From positions 1 through 42,769 of the IMG/VR virus record IMGVR_UViG_3300042430_000669: a stretch of DNA of 42,769 nt; one strand, 5' to 3'. The notes beneath the pieces are model-generated. The model did no database searches. It was given only the letters and a program-made list of their open reading frames with translations, and was not told the origin of the DNA. How positions within the stretch are numbered: the stretch's first letter is position 1; the number at the start of each line of letters is the position of its first letter. This stretch comes from a virus. The position numbers and the translations under genes are program-made. Of this stretch, positions 22,528 through 30,262 are shown one piece after another.

Positions 22528-22557
22528 AGTATAGCATAGGCCCTCGTTGCCTGTCAA
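22528..22557 (-). promoter_or_regulatory. Promoter of tRNA cluster
   Basis: Minus strand TTGACA (22557-22552), 18-nt spacer, TATACT (22533-22528), upstream of the whole tRNA cluster in the leftward direction. Confidence 0.75.
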
Positions 22558-22569
22558 TACTTTAGAAGT

Positions 22570-22743
22570 TTAGTCCTCAATCTGGACGTAAACATCTCTT
22601 GATCGGAGCATGGTTCGCGCCCGCTCGATCTTATTACGGAACAATTCAGCCTTTTGGTCTTCACTGAGTGTGAAGTAAGATGCGGCCGATTCTTTAGCTT
22701 GTTCCACAATACGATCATTCAATTTACTGTAATCTATTGTCAT
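22570..22743 (-). CDS. Small helical protein, 57 aa
   Basis: Starts MTIDYSKLNDRIVEQAKES and ends DVYVQIED, with AAGGAA at good distance. Mostly helical and charged (LSEDQKAELFRNKIERARTM). It precedes the tRNA promoter. No family recognised. Confidence 0.65.
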   Translation of the reverse strand: MTIDYSKLNDRIVEQAKESAASYFTLSEDQKAELFRNKIERARTMLRSRDVYVQIED

Positions 22744-22762
22744 TCTTTTTCCTTTCCATAAA

Positions 22763-22790
22763 AAAAGCCCCTAACTACTTAGAGGCTTTT
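22763..22790 (-). terminator. Rho-independent terminator
   Basis: AAAAGCCCCT and AGAGGCTTTT pair with one G-U, loop of 8 nt; on the minus strand a run of T follows. It ends the short transcript of the 33-aa gene at 22814. Confidence 0.8.
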
Positions 22791-22813
22791 GAATAATAAA
22801 TAAATCCTTACTA

Positions 22814-22915
22814 CTATTCAAGCGCCTCTGTCCCTAGTTCTACGCCGCAATCATTGGCCCACACCCAAATCATACTTGGTAGTATTGCTAATAGTGTATA
22901 GGTTAAATGTTTCAT
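22814..22915 (-). CDS. 33-aa membrane or exported peptide
   Basis: Starts MKHLTYTLLAILPSMIWVWAND and ends GTEALE. One hydrophobic segment with a basic start resembles a signal or membrane segment. It has its own perfect promoter upstream and terminator downstream, so it is a single-gene unit. No Shine-Dalgarno sequence precedes the ATG, and the predicted mRNA begins within a few bases of it. Function unknown. Confidence 0.6.
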   Translation of the reverse strand: MKHLTYTLLAILPSMIWVWANDCGVELGTEALE

Positions 22916-22924
22916 AATAGTATT

Positions 22925-22953
22925 ATTATAGACAGGTATTTATACCTTGTCAA
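22925..22953 (-). promoter_or_regulatory. Consensus sigma-70 promoter of 33-aa gene
   Basis: Minus strand TTGACA (22953-22948), 17-nt spacer, TATAAT (22930-22925), both boxes exact. The spacer has a 6-bp inverted repeat AGGTAT/ATACCT and a TATAAATA (22944-22937), which may be operator or late-promoter sequence. Confidence 0.85.
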
Positions 22954-22963
22954 CCTCTTATTC

Positions 22964-22971
22964 TATAAATA
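22964..22971 (+). promoter_or_regulatory. T4 late-promoter-like box
   Basis: TATAAATA on the plus strand, ending 5 nt before the ATG of the radical SAM gene at 22977. No -35 box is visible. This is the consensus of T4 late promoters, but a single 8-mer in AT-rich DNA can occur by chance. Confidence 0.4.
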
Positions 22972-22976
22972 TTTTC

Positions 22977-23972
22977 ATGCTAAAACTCACTGACATTCGT
23001 CAGGTCCAAATAGAACTAACCACCCGTTGTAATGCCCGTTGCCCTATGTGTGTGCGTAACTACCGCGGCATAGATTTTAATTCGGGCTATCCACTAACCG
23101 AGTTGAGTTTAGCGGATATTCAACATATTTGTCAACCAGAGTTTCTTCGGCAACTAACACGTGGTATAAGCTTCAACGGTAATCTTGGTGACTTTGGTGC
23201 TGCCAAAGATGGATTAGAAATTGTAGAATATCTTGTTGAACACCAAGTTCCGGTACATATCAACACCAATGGTAGTATGCGTACATCAGAATGGTGGACT
23301 AAGTTTGCCTTGCCTGGAGTTAGTATTGGATGGGCCCTAGACGGGATCGATCAAGAGACTCATGTGAAGTACAGACAAGATACCAATTGGGACACAGTTA
23401 TAAGTCATGCTCGTGCATTTATTGACGCCGGTGGATATGCTATCTGGAGATTTATTCCGTTTGACCATAATCGTGACCAGGAGCCTGCTGCTAGATTGTT
23501 AGCAGAGGCATGGGGATTTAAACAGTTTGAAAACATACACGAAGGTCGAGATCGAGGCCCTGTGTTCACCCGTGATGGAGAACTCAGTCATTGGCTAGGA
23601 CCTGAACAAGATTGGCCAATAGATAGTAAGCGCATGGTTGAAGATCATGTCACTTGGTTTGACCACCGTACAGTAAAACCAGTTAAAGATACCCCTGTGC
23701 TTAATATAACATGTCAACACAAAAGGCAACAAGAACTATACATAGCCGCCGACGGCTCAGTGTGGCCTTGTTGCTTTTTAGGATTCTATCCAGGTCAGAT
23801 GACACATCCTGGAAATGAACAGTTAATTCCGTTAACAAAAGAAAACAATGCTTTACAATATAGTTTGGATCATTGTATTTCTTGGTTCGACAGCATAGAA
23901 GAAACCTGGACTAAATCCAGTGTTAATGAAGGTCGACTGTACGGTTGCGTAAACAGTTGTAATCGAGTATGA
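22977..23972 (+). CDS. Radical SAM protein with SPASM-like C-terminus
   Basis: A 331-aa protein; the ATG at 22977 (MLKLTDIRQVQIELTTRC) is preferred over an upstream TTG. The cluster motif C18-x3-C22-x2-C25 is in TTRCNARCPMC. The C-terminal half has CQHKRQQELYIAADGSVWPCC and later CVNSC, a pattern like SPASM auxiliary-cluster domains. This group acts in peptide or protein modification and sometimes sugar chemistry. Followed by three overlapping genes with glycosyltransferase-like features. Substrate unknown. Confidence 0.82.
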   Translation: MLKLTDIRQVQIELTTRCNARCPMCVRNYRGIDFNSGYPLTELSLADIQHICQPEFLRQLTRGISFNGNLGDFGAAKDGLEIVEYLVEHQVPVHINTNGSMRTSEWWTKFALPGVSIGWALDGIDQETHVKYRQDTNWDTVISHARAFIDAGGYAIWRFIPFDHNRDQEPAARLLAEAWGFKQFENIHEGRDRGPVFTRDGELSHWLGPEQDWPIDSKRMVEDHVTWFDHRTVKPVKDTPVLNITCQHKRQQELYIAADGSVWPCCFLGFYPGQMTHPGNEQLIPLTKENNALQYSLDHCISWFDSIEETWTKSSVNEGRLYGCVNSCNRV

Positions 23973-24829
23973 CAGTAGCTCGTGTAGTATTCCTTGCTCG
24001 CTACCGCATACCTCATGCATGCTTGGTCATGCAGTTTGATCATTTTCTCAAAGGAATAGACCGCACTGTTATTAGTAGTCCTGTGCCCAAAGATGAACTA
24101 TGGAGTATCTTTGCTCAACATAATATAGATACAACTACTTTTGAATACTTGCCAGATAGTTTAATACTTAACAAATATCCTGAAATTGACCATTGGATCT
24201 TTGAAGATGACTATCGTGGCAAGTGGTTATGGCAACAGGCATTAAAGTTGGCAGTACGTGACTATTTGGATGATGAAGTCATTCTAATGCACGACCCAGA
24301 TACCTTTATGGTTGAACCATACGAGTGCTACAAGGATGGTCGTTTGAACTATTTGATCTTGCCTAATACTACGCACGACAGCTATCGCGGAGTCCTTGAA
24401 AGCGTGGTAGGCATTAACCGTCAAACTCCTCATTGTTTTGTTACGGAACTAGTTCCGGTACACAAAGAAGATTGGCAAGCACTTAAGACTCTAGTAGAAC
24501 ACAAGCACAACAAATGGTTTCTTGATGCTATCATAGATTCTGTGCCAGGCATGCCCACAGTGCCTCCTTGGGGTACCGGTAACATTATTAAATGGTTCAG
24601 TGAGTATGAGTTGATTGGTAACTGGGCCATGTATAGACATGATATAGATACGCAAGAACAACGACGTTTTGAATACAACAGTTTAGACAAGATAGCAAAC
24701 TACACTTGCGACTATAATTGTTTTGCTGATGCTATTCCAGATCTCAGTCTAAGTTTACAGTTTGATTATACCACCAAAACTGTTAAAAACTTTGATCATT
24801 ATTTAAACTTAATTAGGAGTCGATTATGA
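23969..24829 (+). CDS. DUF6492-like glycosyltransferase-type protein
   Basis: A 286-aa protein with a GT-A-like metal site HDPDTF (about residue 111-116), preceded by RGKWLWQQALKLAVRDYLDDEVILM, a pattern I recall from DUF6492 proteins. It overlaps both neighbours by 4 nt. It contains several Trp/Tyr-rich stretches (VPPWGTGNIIKWFSEY) and no membrane segment. A second member of this family appears at 27288-28136. Likely sugar transferase; donor and acceptor unknown. Confidence 0.65.
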   Translation: MTVARVVFLARYRIPHACLVMQFDHFLKGIDRTVISSPVPKDELWSIFAQHNIDTTTFEYLPDSLILNKYPEIDHWIFEDDYRGKWLWQQALKLAVRDYLDDEVILMHDPDTFMVEPYECYKDGRLNYLILPNTTHDSYRGVLESVVGINRQTPHCFVTELVPVHKEDWQALKTLVEHKHNKWFLDAIIDSVPGMPTVPPWGTGNIIKWFSEYELIGNWAMYRHDIDTQEQRRFEYNSLDKIANYTCDYNCFADAIPDLSLSLQFDYTTKTVKNFDHYLNLIRSRL

Positions 24830-25947
24830 AACTGCCTTATCCTATATACTGTCCCAAGTGGGGAGAGTTGGCCGCATTAGACTGGGAAATAGAACCGGTA
24901 ACAAGTGACCTTGATGAAGTCATGCGTAGTGATTTTAAGATTGCTGCGTTGCCTGTTAGGTGTAATGTACGCAATGACTTTTCTTATAAGCCTGAGATAG
25001 AACAGTTGGATCTCAGCATGTTTGATCTTGTTATTTTAACTGACATCGAGTATCGCCCACTAGAGTGGATCAAACCTTGGATTGAACAGAATGGCATTCG
25101 TGATTATGTATTGGCCTTAGGTGGATTACATCGTAACGAAACTATCGATGAATCCTGTATGGTATATCGTCCTTGGTGGAGTTACAATGTACTAAATTTT
25201 AATGAAATAATCAACACCGATCGACCCAATAAACCCTACGATTTTGATGTTTTATTAGGAGCCAGACGACCCCACAGAGATTATGTTATGTTGTCATTTC
25301 AACAAAGTGGATTGATAGATAATAGTATTGTAACTTATAGAGAAATATTTACAGGCGGTGTAATGGATCAATGGACTCAGAAAGTTTATGATTGTTTTCC
25401 TGATACAAAGTTAAAATATCCCTATATAAGCCCTAACTTAGATCCTGACTGGGAAATTCAAAGGAAAAATCCGGATGAAACACGTAAATGTTTATTAAAA
25501 GAGGGTACTACTCCCTACATGTTAAAAAATATTAGTCCTTACATGCCTTACGAGATGTACAAACGTACTAATTATACAGTTGTTTGTGAAACACTTGGAA
25601 CAGCAGACGCATTCTTTCTAAGTGAAAAGACCGCCAAGCCGTTACTGGCCCAACGAGTATTTGTGATGTTTGGTGCTGTTAACTTTTTAAAGAATTTACG
25701 TAACTTAGGATTTGAAACATTTGGCAAAGTCATTAATGAACAATATGACAGCGTAGAAGATCATGTTACAAGATTTGGGCATGCGTTTGAACAATGCCAG
25801 TGGTTGGCCAAACAAGACCCTATAGAAATTTATAATCAGGTACAAAAAGAACTAGAGCATAACTGTAATTTGGCGCAGACATTAAAGCACAAAACCTTAA
25901 AGCAGATGCACGACCTGCTTAGAACAAAGATTCCTAACCTAGATTAA
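24826..25947 (+). CDS. Glycosyltransferase-like protein (GT10-like C-terminal motif)
   Basis: A 373-aa protein. The C-terminal module LSEKTAKPLLAQRVFVMF..NFLKNLRNLGFETF..NEQYDSVEDHVTRF is the same as in the gene at 598-1746, so both belong to one family. N-terminal half includes YDFDVLLGARRPHRDYVM, as expected for a nucleotide-sugar or acceptor-binding half. Coupled to the upstream gene by a 4-nt overlap and convergent with the SGNH gene (14-nt overlap). Sugar specificity unknown. Confidence 0.65.
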   Translation: MKLPYPIYCPKWGELAALDWEIEPVTSDLDEVMRSDFKIAALPVRCNVRNDFSYKPEIEQLDLSMFDLVILTDIEYRPLEWIKPWIEQNGIRDYVLALGGLHRNETIDESCMVYRPWWSYNVLNFNEIINTDRPNKPYDFDVLLGARRPHRDYVMLSFQQSGLIDNSIVTYREIFTGGVMDQWTQKVYDCFPDTKLKYPYISPNLDPDWEIQRKNPDETRKCLLKEGTTPYMLKNISPYMPYEMYKRTNYTVVCETLGTADAFFLSEKTAKPLLAQRVFVMFGAVNFLKNLRNLGFETFGKVINEQYDSVEDHVTRFGHAFEQCQWLAKQDPIEIYNQVQKELEHNCNLAQTLKHKTLKQMHDLLRTKIPNLD

Positions 25948-26752
25948 AATCTTTTTTGATACGATTGTACCAGTTGTTAGCAATAATACGTTGACTTTGT
26001 TCGTTGCCGTGATATCCAGGATCCTCTCCTTTGAAAGTATTATTTCCACATATTGCCTGGGGGCTTTGCATAGATTCTAGTTGTATGTAACGATCTGGAA
26101 TGTTTTTTGGAAATGCGTTGCGCCATTGATCTACGTTTTTAGGATTAAAAGGCCATAGTAAGTTTGGCAGTACTAAAAAGTTAATACCATCTAGATACAT
26201 TTGTAATATACCTTCAATCATGATCCACTCATCCATTTGTTTTTTCCAAGCATTGTCGTAGATACTGTCAATCCATGCACGAACTCCGCGTTGTGCATCT
26301 TTGGTAATCTTTCCTGACCGATATGGATGTGGGTAGTTTTCTGCTAAACTAAAGATAGTTTCACAAATCATATTATAGTTATTATTTCCATAGTTGACAT
26401 TGTCAATGCCATCTCTACGATCATATCCATTCTTTAATTCACGATTTTGAAGGTGTTGTTCTAAAGGAGGATTCTCACCGCCCGGTATATTGTGTTCCCA
26501 ATCGTACGGTGCAGAGGCAGCTGGTATCTCCATACGGTCCCAAAAGGTAGGACTAACTATTGCAAAGTCTGGACGTTGTCTGCGTATTTCTTCAATTTGA
26601 ATACGAATACCACCGTTACTACAACCTTGACGAGCAAGATTAACCAAATCCCAATTTAACTTGTTAGCTAATACTTCACTCCAACTTGTGCCTGGAAGAC
26701 TTTGACTTACCGCACTAAAACTACAACCGGCTACCATTAATTTTTTTTTCAT
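25934..26752 (-). CDS. SGNH/GDSL-like hydrolase
   Basis: A 272-aa protein with block I GCSFSAVSQS near the N-terminus (GxSxS), NLARQGCSNGG for block II, and a C-terminal EDPGYHGNEQSQ that would hold the Asp-His pair. These are features of SGNH esterases, which remove acyl groups from sugars and other esters. The block III Asn is harder to place. It overlaps the PIG-L gene by 4 nt. Three further SGNH-like proteins lie at 33223-36775. Confidence 0.7.
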   Translation of the reverse strand: MKKKLMVAGCSFSAVSQSLPGTSWSEVLANKLNWDLVNLARQGCSNGGIRIQIEEIRRQRPDFAIVSPTFWDRMEIPAASAPYDWEHNIPGGENPPLEQHLQNRELKNGYDRRDGIDNVNYGNNNYNMICETIFSLAENYPHPYRSGKITKDAQRGVRAWIDSIYDNAWKKQMDEWIMIEGILQMYLDGINFLVLPNLLWPFNPKNVDQWRNAFPKNIPDRYIQLESMQSPQAICGNNTFKGEDPGYHGNEQSQRIIANNWYNRIKKDFNLG

Positions 26753-27291
26753 GATCTATTTAACAGTCCTTTAACTGAGTCAGGAATAAAATATTCATTG
26801 GCATGTTCTACCTGATGAAAACTAGCTATAATTTTGCCATGTTCGGGCAATTCATCTAATGTATAAGTTCCTACCGGTATAACAAATCGTGCATTACCTT
26901 GGCCTATTTTAGAAAAAGTTACAGCATCAGGATGATAGTTTAATACAGCGTTGTGTACAAACACATGATGCAGGTGTCCGTAATCACCTTCTGCGTTGTG
27001 TGTTACTACAATGTCTTGACCACCAACGGCTTCCTGAATATCAATCCATGCACGAGCTTCATCGAAACTAATTTGTTTGTTTTCTATATCGTGCCAATTG
27101 TCAACGTAACCCAAAAACTTAGTAGAAATTCTACGTTTGTCCCAAAATGCTTTTAGTTCACTGCCGCGATAGTCGTCAGCTTCGTATGTAAGATAACACA
27201 CCGTCCAATCTAAATTAGGGTGTGCATGCATGAAACTGTAAGCAAATATAACGCAGTCATCGGGGTGTGCTACCATTGCTATGGCTTTCAT
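26749..27291 (-). CDS. PIG-L/LmbE-family deacetylase
   Basis: A 180-aa protein with AHPDD at residues 8-12 and GDYGHLHHVFVH (distal metal-binding region). Family enzymes deacetylate N-acetyl sugars. Overlaps the SGNH gene downstream and the DUF6492-like gene upstream by 4 nt each, so the three form one operon. The second PIG-L gene in the window (the other is 5339-5962); the two are not close in sequence outside the motifs. Confidence 0.82.
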   Translation of the reverse strand: MKAIAMVAHPDDCVIFAYSFMHAHPNLDWTVCYLTYEADDYRGSELKAFWDKRRISTKFLGYVDNWHDIENKQISFDEARAWIDIQEAVGGQDIVVTHNAEGDYGHLHHVFVHNAVLNYHPDAVTFSKIGQGNARFVIPVGTYTLDELPEHGKIIASFHQVEHANEYFIPDSVKGLLNRS

Positions 27292-28136
27292 ATCAAGTAC
27301 TTTGCTTGAGTAATTTTCTTGCTTAATAATAAATCTTGATATTTTTGTTTTTGTGTGTAACTTAATTTTGTCCAGGCATTTCGATGTATGCTAACAGTTA
27401 AGATATCAGGATATTGCATTTGTAAATATTTTTGATCAAATATTTCAATTTCGGTGTGACAAACATTACACGGACAATAACTATTTTTGTCTCCGTTTAC
27501 ATACATAACATCTAAAGATCCTTGACGATATTGTAAGTATCCTGAATAAAGTATAAACTCAGTTACCATCCCAGTGTGTTGAAACCATTCAGCAAAGGAT
27601 TGATTAGTGAGAGTTTCAACTTCTTGGATCATGTCTCGCACAAGACTATTTTCAAAGAAAAACGGAATACCCGCTGGCCCGGCCACATCAGTTTGTTGAA
27701 TATCAAAAAGTTTGCTAACAATTTTTCTAGCTGTGTCAAATACCGGCATAACGGGAAAGTATCCCCAGGTTAACCGACCGCCATCATCAAAAAGTCTATT
27801 CAATTCAACTGATTGCACAATTAAAGTTTTAGCATCGAGCACCATTGACCAAGTACTTTTACTTTGTTCTGCAGCTAATAATTTTAATAATTGTTGTGTA
27901 AGCCACCCATTTTCAATGTAACTATTTTTCCACTGATTTCTATGAATAATTTTTACACGGGTGCTATAATTCCCCCACCATGAAACATCAATATCATTTA
28001 CATCCATGCTATCATCGTTAATAATCACACAGACATTACCAAGATCCATATTATCACAATATAAGTCTATGCTTTCGGCTTGCAGTTTTAATATAGGAAG
28101 TTCGTCACGGAATACTACGGTTACAATGTCTATCAT
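27288..28136 (-). CDS. DUF6492-like glycosyltransferase-type protein
   Basis: A 282-aa protein starting MIDIVTVVFRDELPIL. It has ENGWLTQQLLKLLAAE followed by WSMVLDAKTLIV at the place of the DxD motif, so the second acidic residue is replaced (DAKT). A pair NSYCPCNVCHTE carries three Cys. The same layout as 23969-24829. Loss of one Asp could alter metal use or mean it is inactive. First gene of an operon with PIG-L and SGNH genes. Confidence 0.6.
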   Translation of the reverse strand: MIDIVTVVFRDELPILKLQAESIDLYCDNMDLGNVCVIINDDSMDVNDIDVSWWGNYSTRVKIIHRNQWKNSYIENGWLTQQLLKLLAAEQSKSTWSMVLDAKTLIVQSVELNRLFDDGGRLTWGYFPVMPVFDTARKIVSKLFDIQQTDVAGPAGIPFFFENSLVRDMIQEVETLTNQSFAEWFQHTGMVTEFILYSGYLQYRQGSLDVMYVNGDKNSYCPCNVCHTEIEIFDQKYLQMQYPDILTVSIHRNAWTKLSYTQKQKYQDLLLSKKITQAKYLI

Positions 28137-28153
28137 TCAAATACTTAGTCAAC

Positions 28154-28177
28154 AAAAAAGCCCCGAAGGGCCTTTTT
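28154..28177 (-). terminator. Terminator after the porin gene
   Basis: GCCC/GGGC hairpin with flanking A5-6 and T5 runs, giving a terminator that can work in both directions. It lies 22 nt past the porin stop codon. Confidence 0.8.
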
Positions 28178-28199
28178 GCAGTACATATCTAATCAACGA

Positions 28200-29351
28200 T
28201 TAGAATGTATGACGTACACCTACTGCATAGTTACTAGAAGACAATGCTGGTGCTAAAGTAGCAACATTGGTACTACTAGTTTTGTTCTGACCGTAGATTG
28301 CATACAAGTTTGTGCGCTTGCTCAACCAGTAGTTAGAACCAATCTGGAATGCGTTGAAGTTAACTGTAGGAGTTGTTGGACCAAATGCGTCATAACGACC
28401 ATTACCTACACTAGCCCAGGCATCAATGGTAGAAGTAAAGTTACCACGAACGCCGATCTGTTGTGCAGTACGGCTGAGATAATTATTACTACTTAAAGTG
28501 CTAGTAGCTTTGCGTGAAACATATTGAGCAAAGGCCTTGACTACGCCAAAGTCATAAGTTGCACCAACATACTTCTGTGTGTCTTGTGTGTTTACACCGC
28601 CACCAGGAATAACGCTACTAGAGTTGGTTGTCCAATATGTAGGACTGGAAAGAGTAAATGTTTGTTCGCTTTTTAAAGTTTGATAAGCGGCTACAACATA
28701 TAACTTGTTCCAAGCATAATCAGCACTCAAACCATAACCATTGTAGTTCGTGTTGCCGCCGGTTGAGTTTGTTTGAGTAGTGTTGCTGTTTGCTACAGTA
28801 GCGAAACCACCAGCACTGAAACCTTTAAAGTTATCACTCTTCAGACTTACTGTATTAGCTGTGCGAATTGTGTAAGCTGTGTTACTGCCGTTGCCAGAAG
28901 TAGTAGAGCTTGCACCAGTTGCATAGATAACATCACCGATCAAGTTATTTTGTTGACCAGCATCAGTTGCTGCCACTGCTGTGTGGATTGATGTATACTG
29001 AGTACCGAAAGCAACTTGGCCAATACCATTTTGTTTGATACCAACAAAACTTTGACGGTTGTCCCAGGTACTTGCTTGACCTTGGTTAGGTGTCAATCCA
29101 GTTTCAACAGTAAAGAAGGCTGAACGTCCGCCACCTAAATCTTCAGTGCCACGGAAACCTAAGCGGCTGGTTTGTTCTGCACTGTTACCGAATGTACTGT
29201 TTGTGGTTTTTGCAGCCTTGTTACCAACTGCGCCTTCTGCACTTGATCCGATGTAACCAGTATCTAAGAGACCATAGATGCTGACACTAGACTGTGCGTA
29301 AGCAGTGGTGATACCTGCGGTTGCTAGTAATGCTACTAGTAGTTTTTTCAT
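28200..29351 (-). CDS. Outer-membrane porin, Burkholderiales type
   Basis: A 383-aa protein. A signal peptide (MKKLLVALLATAGITTAYA) is followed by QSSVSIYGLLDTGY, SRLGFRGTEDLGGGRSAFF and WDNRQSFVGI, typical of the Gram-negative porin family of Burkholderiales. The C-terminus YAVGVRHTF ends with the Phe used for BAM-mediated outer-membrane insertion. Length fits a 16-strand trimeric porin. AAGGAAAC provides the ribosome-binding site; promoter and terminator flank it as a single-gene unit. It lies in phage-like surroundings, which is unusual. Possible roles: exclude other phages or alter permeability. Alternatively, recently acquired host DNA. Confidence 0.92.
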   Translation of the reverse strand: MKKLLVALLATAGITTAYAQSSVSIYGLLDTGYIGSSAEGAVGNKAAKTTNSTFGNSAEQTSRLGFRGTEDLGGGRSAFFTVETGLTPNQGQASTWDNRQSFVGIKQNGIGQVAFGTQYTSIHTAVAATDAGQQNNLIGDVIYATGASSTTSGNGSNTAYTIRTANTVSLKSDNFKGFSAGGFATVANSNTTQTNSTGGNTNYNGYGLSADYAWNKLYVVAAYQTLKSEQTFTLSSPTYWTTNSSSVIPGGGVNTQDTQKYVGATYDFGVVKAFAQYVSRKATSTLSSNNYLSRTAQQIGVRGNFTSTIDAWASVGNGRYDAFGPTTPTVNFNAFQIGSNYWLSKRTNLYAIYGQNKTSSTNVATLAPALSSSNYAVGVRHTF

Positions 29352-29446
29352 GCTGTGTGTTTCCTTTTATAAAAGTTATACAACAATATTATTTACTGAG
29401 TTTACTGTTGGTACAGCAAATTTCAGCACTATTATTGGTATTTTGT

Positions 29447-29475
29447 ATGTTAACATAGTAGTTAACGAATGTCAA
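29447..29475 (-). promoter_or_regulatory. Probable promoter of porin
   Basis: Minus strand TTGACA (29475-29470), 17-nt spacer, TAACAT (29452-29447, 4/6 match). It directly follows the tmRNA terminator. Confidence 0.55.
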
Positions 29476-29477
29476 TA

Positions 29478-29503
29478 AAAATGGGCTCCGAAGAGCCCAT
29501 TTT
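29478..29503 (-). terminator. Terminator of tmRNA
   Basis: A perfect stem AAAATGGGCTC/GAGCCCATTTT with a UUCG tetraloop on the minus strand, followed by U's. It closes the permuted tmRNA gene. Confidence 0.9.
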
Positions 29504-29506
29504 GGT

Positions 29507-29751
29507 GGTTTCTGTTACGAGGCATTTCCTGCCCTAGGCGGCCTAAGCTGCCAATGCGAACTGTTCGTCGTTTGCTTTTACGTTATTTGCTTTTAACGAG
29601 TACTCCTCTCGTGTTGCCTTCTTTTCTATCTCACCACGTCGAAACCAAGTCATCCCCAAGAAATACACTATTTCAAATGCACTTTTTGGAGATGTCGGGA
29701 ATTGAACCCGAGTCCGCAATGCCTTTAATCTAAAGGAATTACAACAATTCT
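29507..29751 (-). ncRNA. ssrA: Circularly permuted (two-piece) tmRNA
   Basis: On the minus strand the acceptor half comes first: T-arm TCGGG/CCCGA with TTCAATT, then acceptor CATCTCC plus A (29694-29687). A 29-nt spacer follows, then the other half starting GGGGATG (29657), which pairs with CATCTCC, and TTGGTTTCGACG as in standard tmRNA. The tag frame (29575-29543) encodes ANDEQFALAA then TAG. CCA is not encoded. This order is that of permuted tmRNAs, processed into two pieces, for ribosome rescue and protein tagging. The 5' boundary is uncertain; hairpins at 29713-29752 probably belong to it. Confidence 0.9.
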
Positions 29752-29955
29752 TTACAGCGGAATAATATTTGATGCTTGCTTGCCTTTTGGGCCTTGCACT
29801 ACATCAAAAGTTACCGCTTGATTCTCTTTGAGACTTTTAAATCCATTGCTATTAATAGCTGAGAAATGTGCAAACAATTCGTCACCACCACCATCTGGAG
29901 TAATAAATCCAAAACCTTTTGCATCGTTAAACCACTTTACTTTACCTGTTGCCAT
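29752..29955 (-). CDS. Cold-shock domain protein
   Basis: A 67-aa single cold-shock domain with RNP1 KGFGFI at residues 13-18 and RNP2 LFAHF at 27-31, an RNA and single-stranded DNA chaperone. Full length for CspA-like proteins. The start MATGKVKWF is set by AAGGAAG upstream. It stops at the presumed 5' end of the tmRNA, so the two may share a transcript. Such genes are known in some phages. Confidence 0.93.
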   Translation of the reverse strand: MATGKVKWFNDAKGFGFITPDGGGDELFAHFSAINSNGFKSLKENQAVTFDVVQGPKGKQASNIIPL

Positions 29956-29989
29956 ATTACTTACTTCCTTTATTAAAATACTTTGAATA

Positions 29990-30157
29990 CTAATTACTAC
30001 CTTTAACCACATTATTATCTATTTTGGGGTTGGCGCGAGCAATAACATTTTGTGCTTGGTGAGCACGATCTCGCTCGGTGGGCAACGGCCCACACCCCAA
30101 TCTCGCCCACTCTTCTTCAGAGTAGTAATATTGTGCTACCGGTTTCTTTTGTTCCAT
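29990..30157 (-). CDS. Small hypothetical protein, 55 aa
   Basis: Starts [21 protein letters not shown] and ends NNVVKGSN. Soluble and charged, with [21 protein letters not shown]. The stop lies 34 nt before the cold-shock gene. The codon use is like that of its neighbours, supporting a real gene, although no strong Shine-Dalgarno sequence is seen. Not recognised. Confidence 0.6.
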   Translation of the reverse strand: MEQKKPVAQYYYSEEEWARLGCGPLPTERDRAHQAQNVIARANPKIDNNVVKGSN

Positions 30158-30177
30158 AGTTGAATATTTATCTTTTT

Positions 30178-30254
30178 TGGTGGGCCTTGATGGACTTGAA
30201 CCATCGACCCAACGATTATGAATCGTTTGCTCTAACCAGCTGAGCTAAAGGCCC
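30178..30254 (-). tRNA. tRNA with CAT anticodon (Ile2-like or elongator Met)
   Basis: Acceptor GGGCCTT/AAGGCCC, D-arm GCTC/GAGC, anticodon stem AACGA/TCGTT with loop TTCATAA (CAT), T-arm GATGG/CCATC and encoded CCA. Its T-arm and anticodon region are closer to E. coli tRNA-Ile2 (CAT made to read AUA by lysidine) than to elongator Met, by recall. Confidence 0.88.
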
Positions 30255-30262
30255 TACAAACA

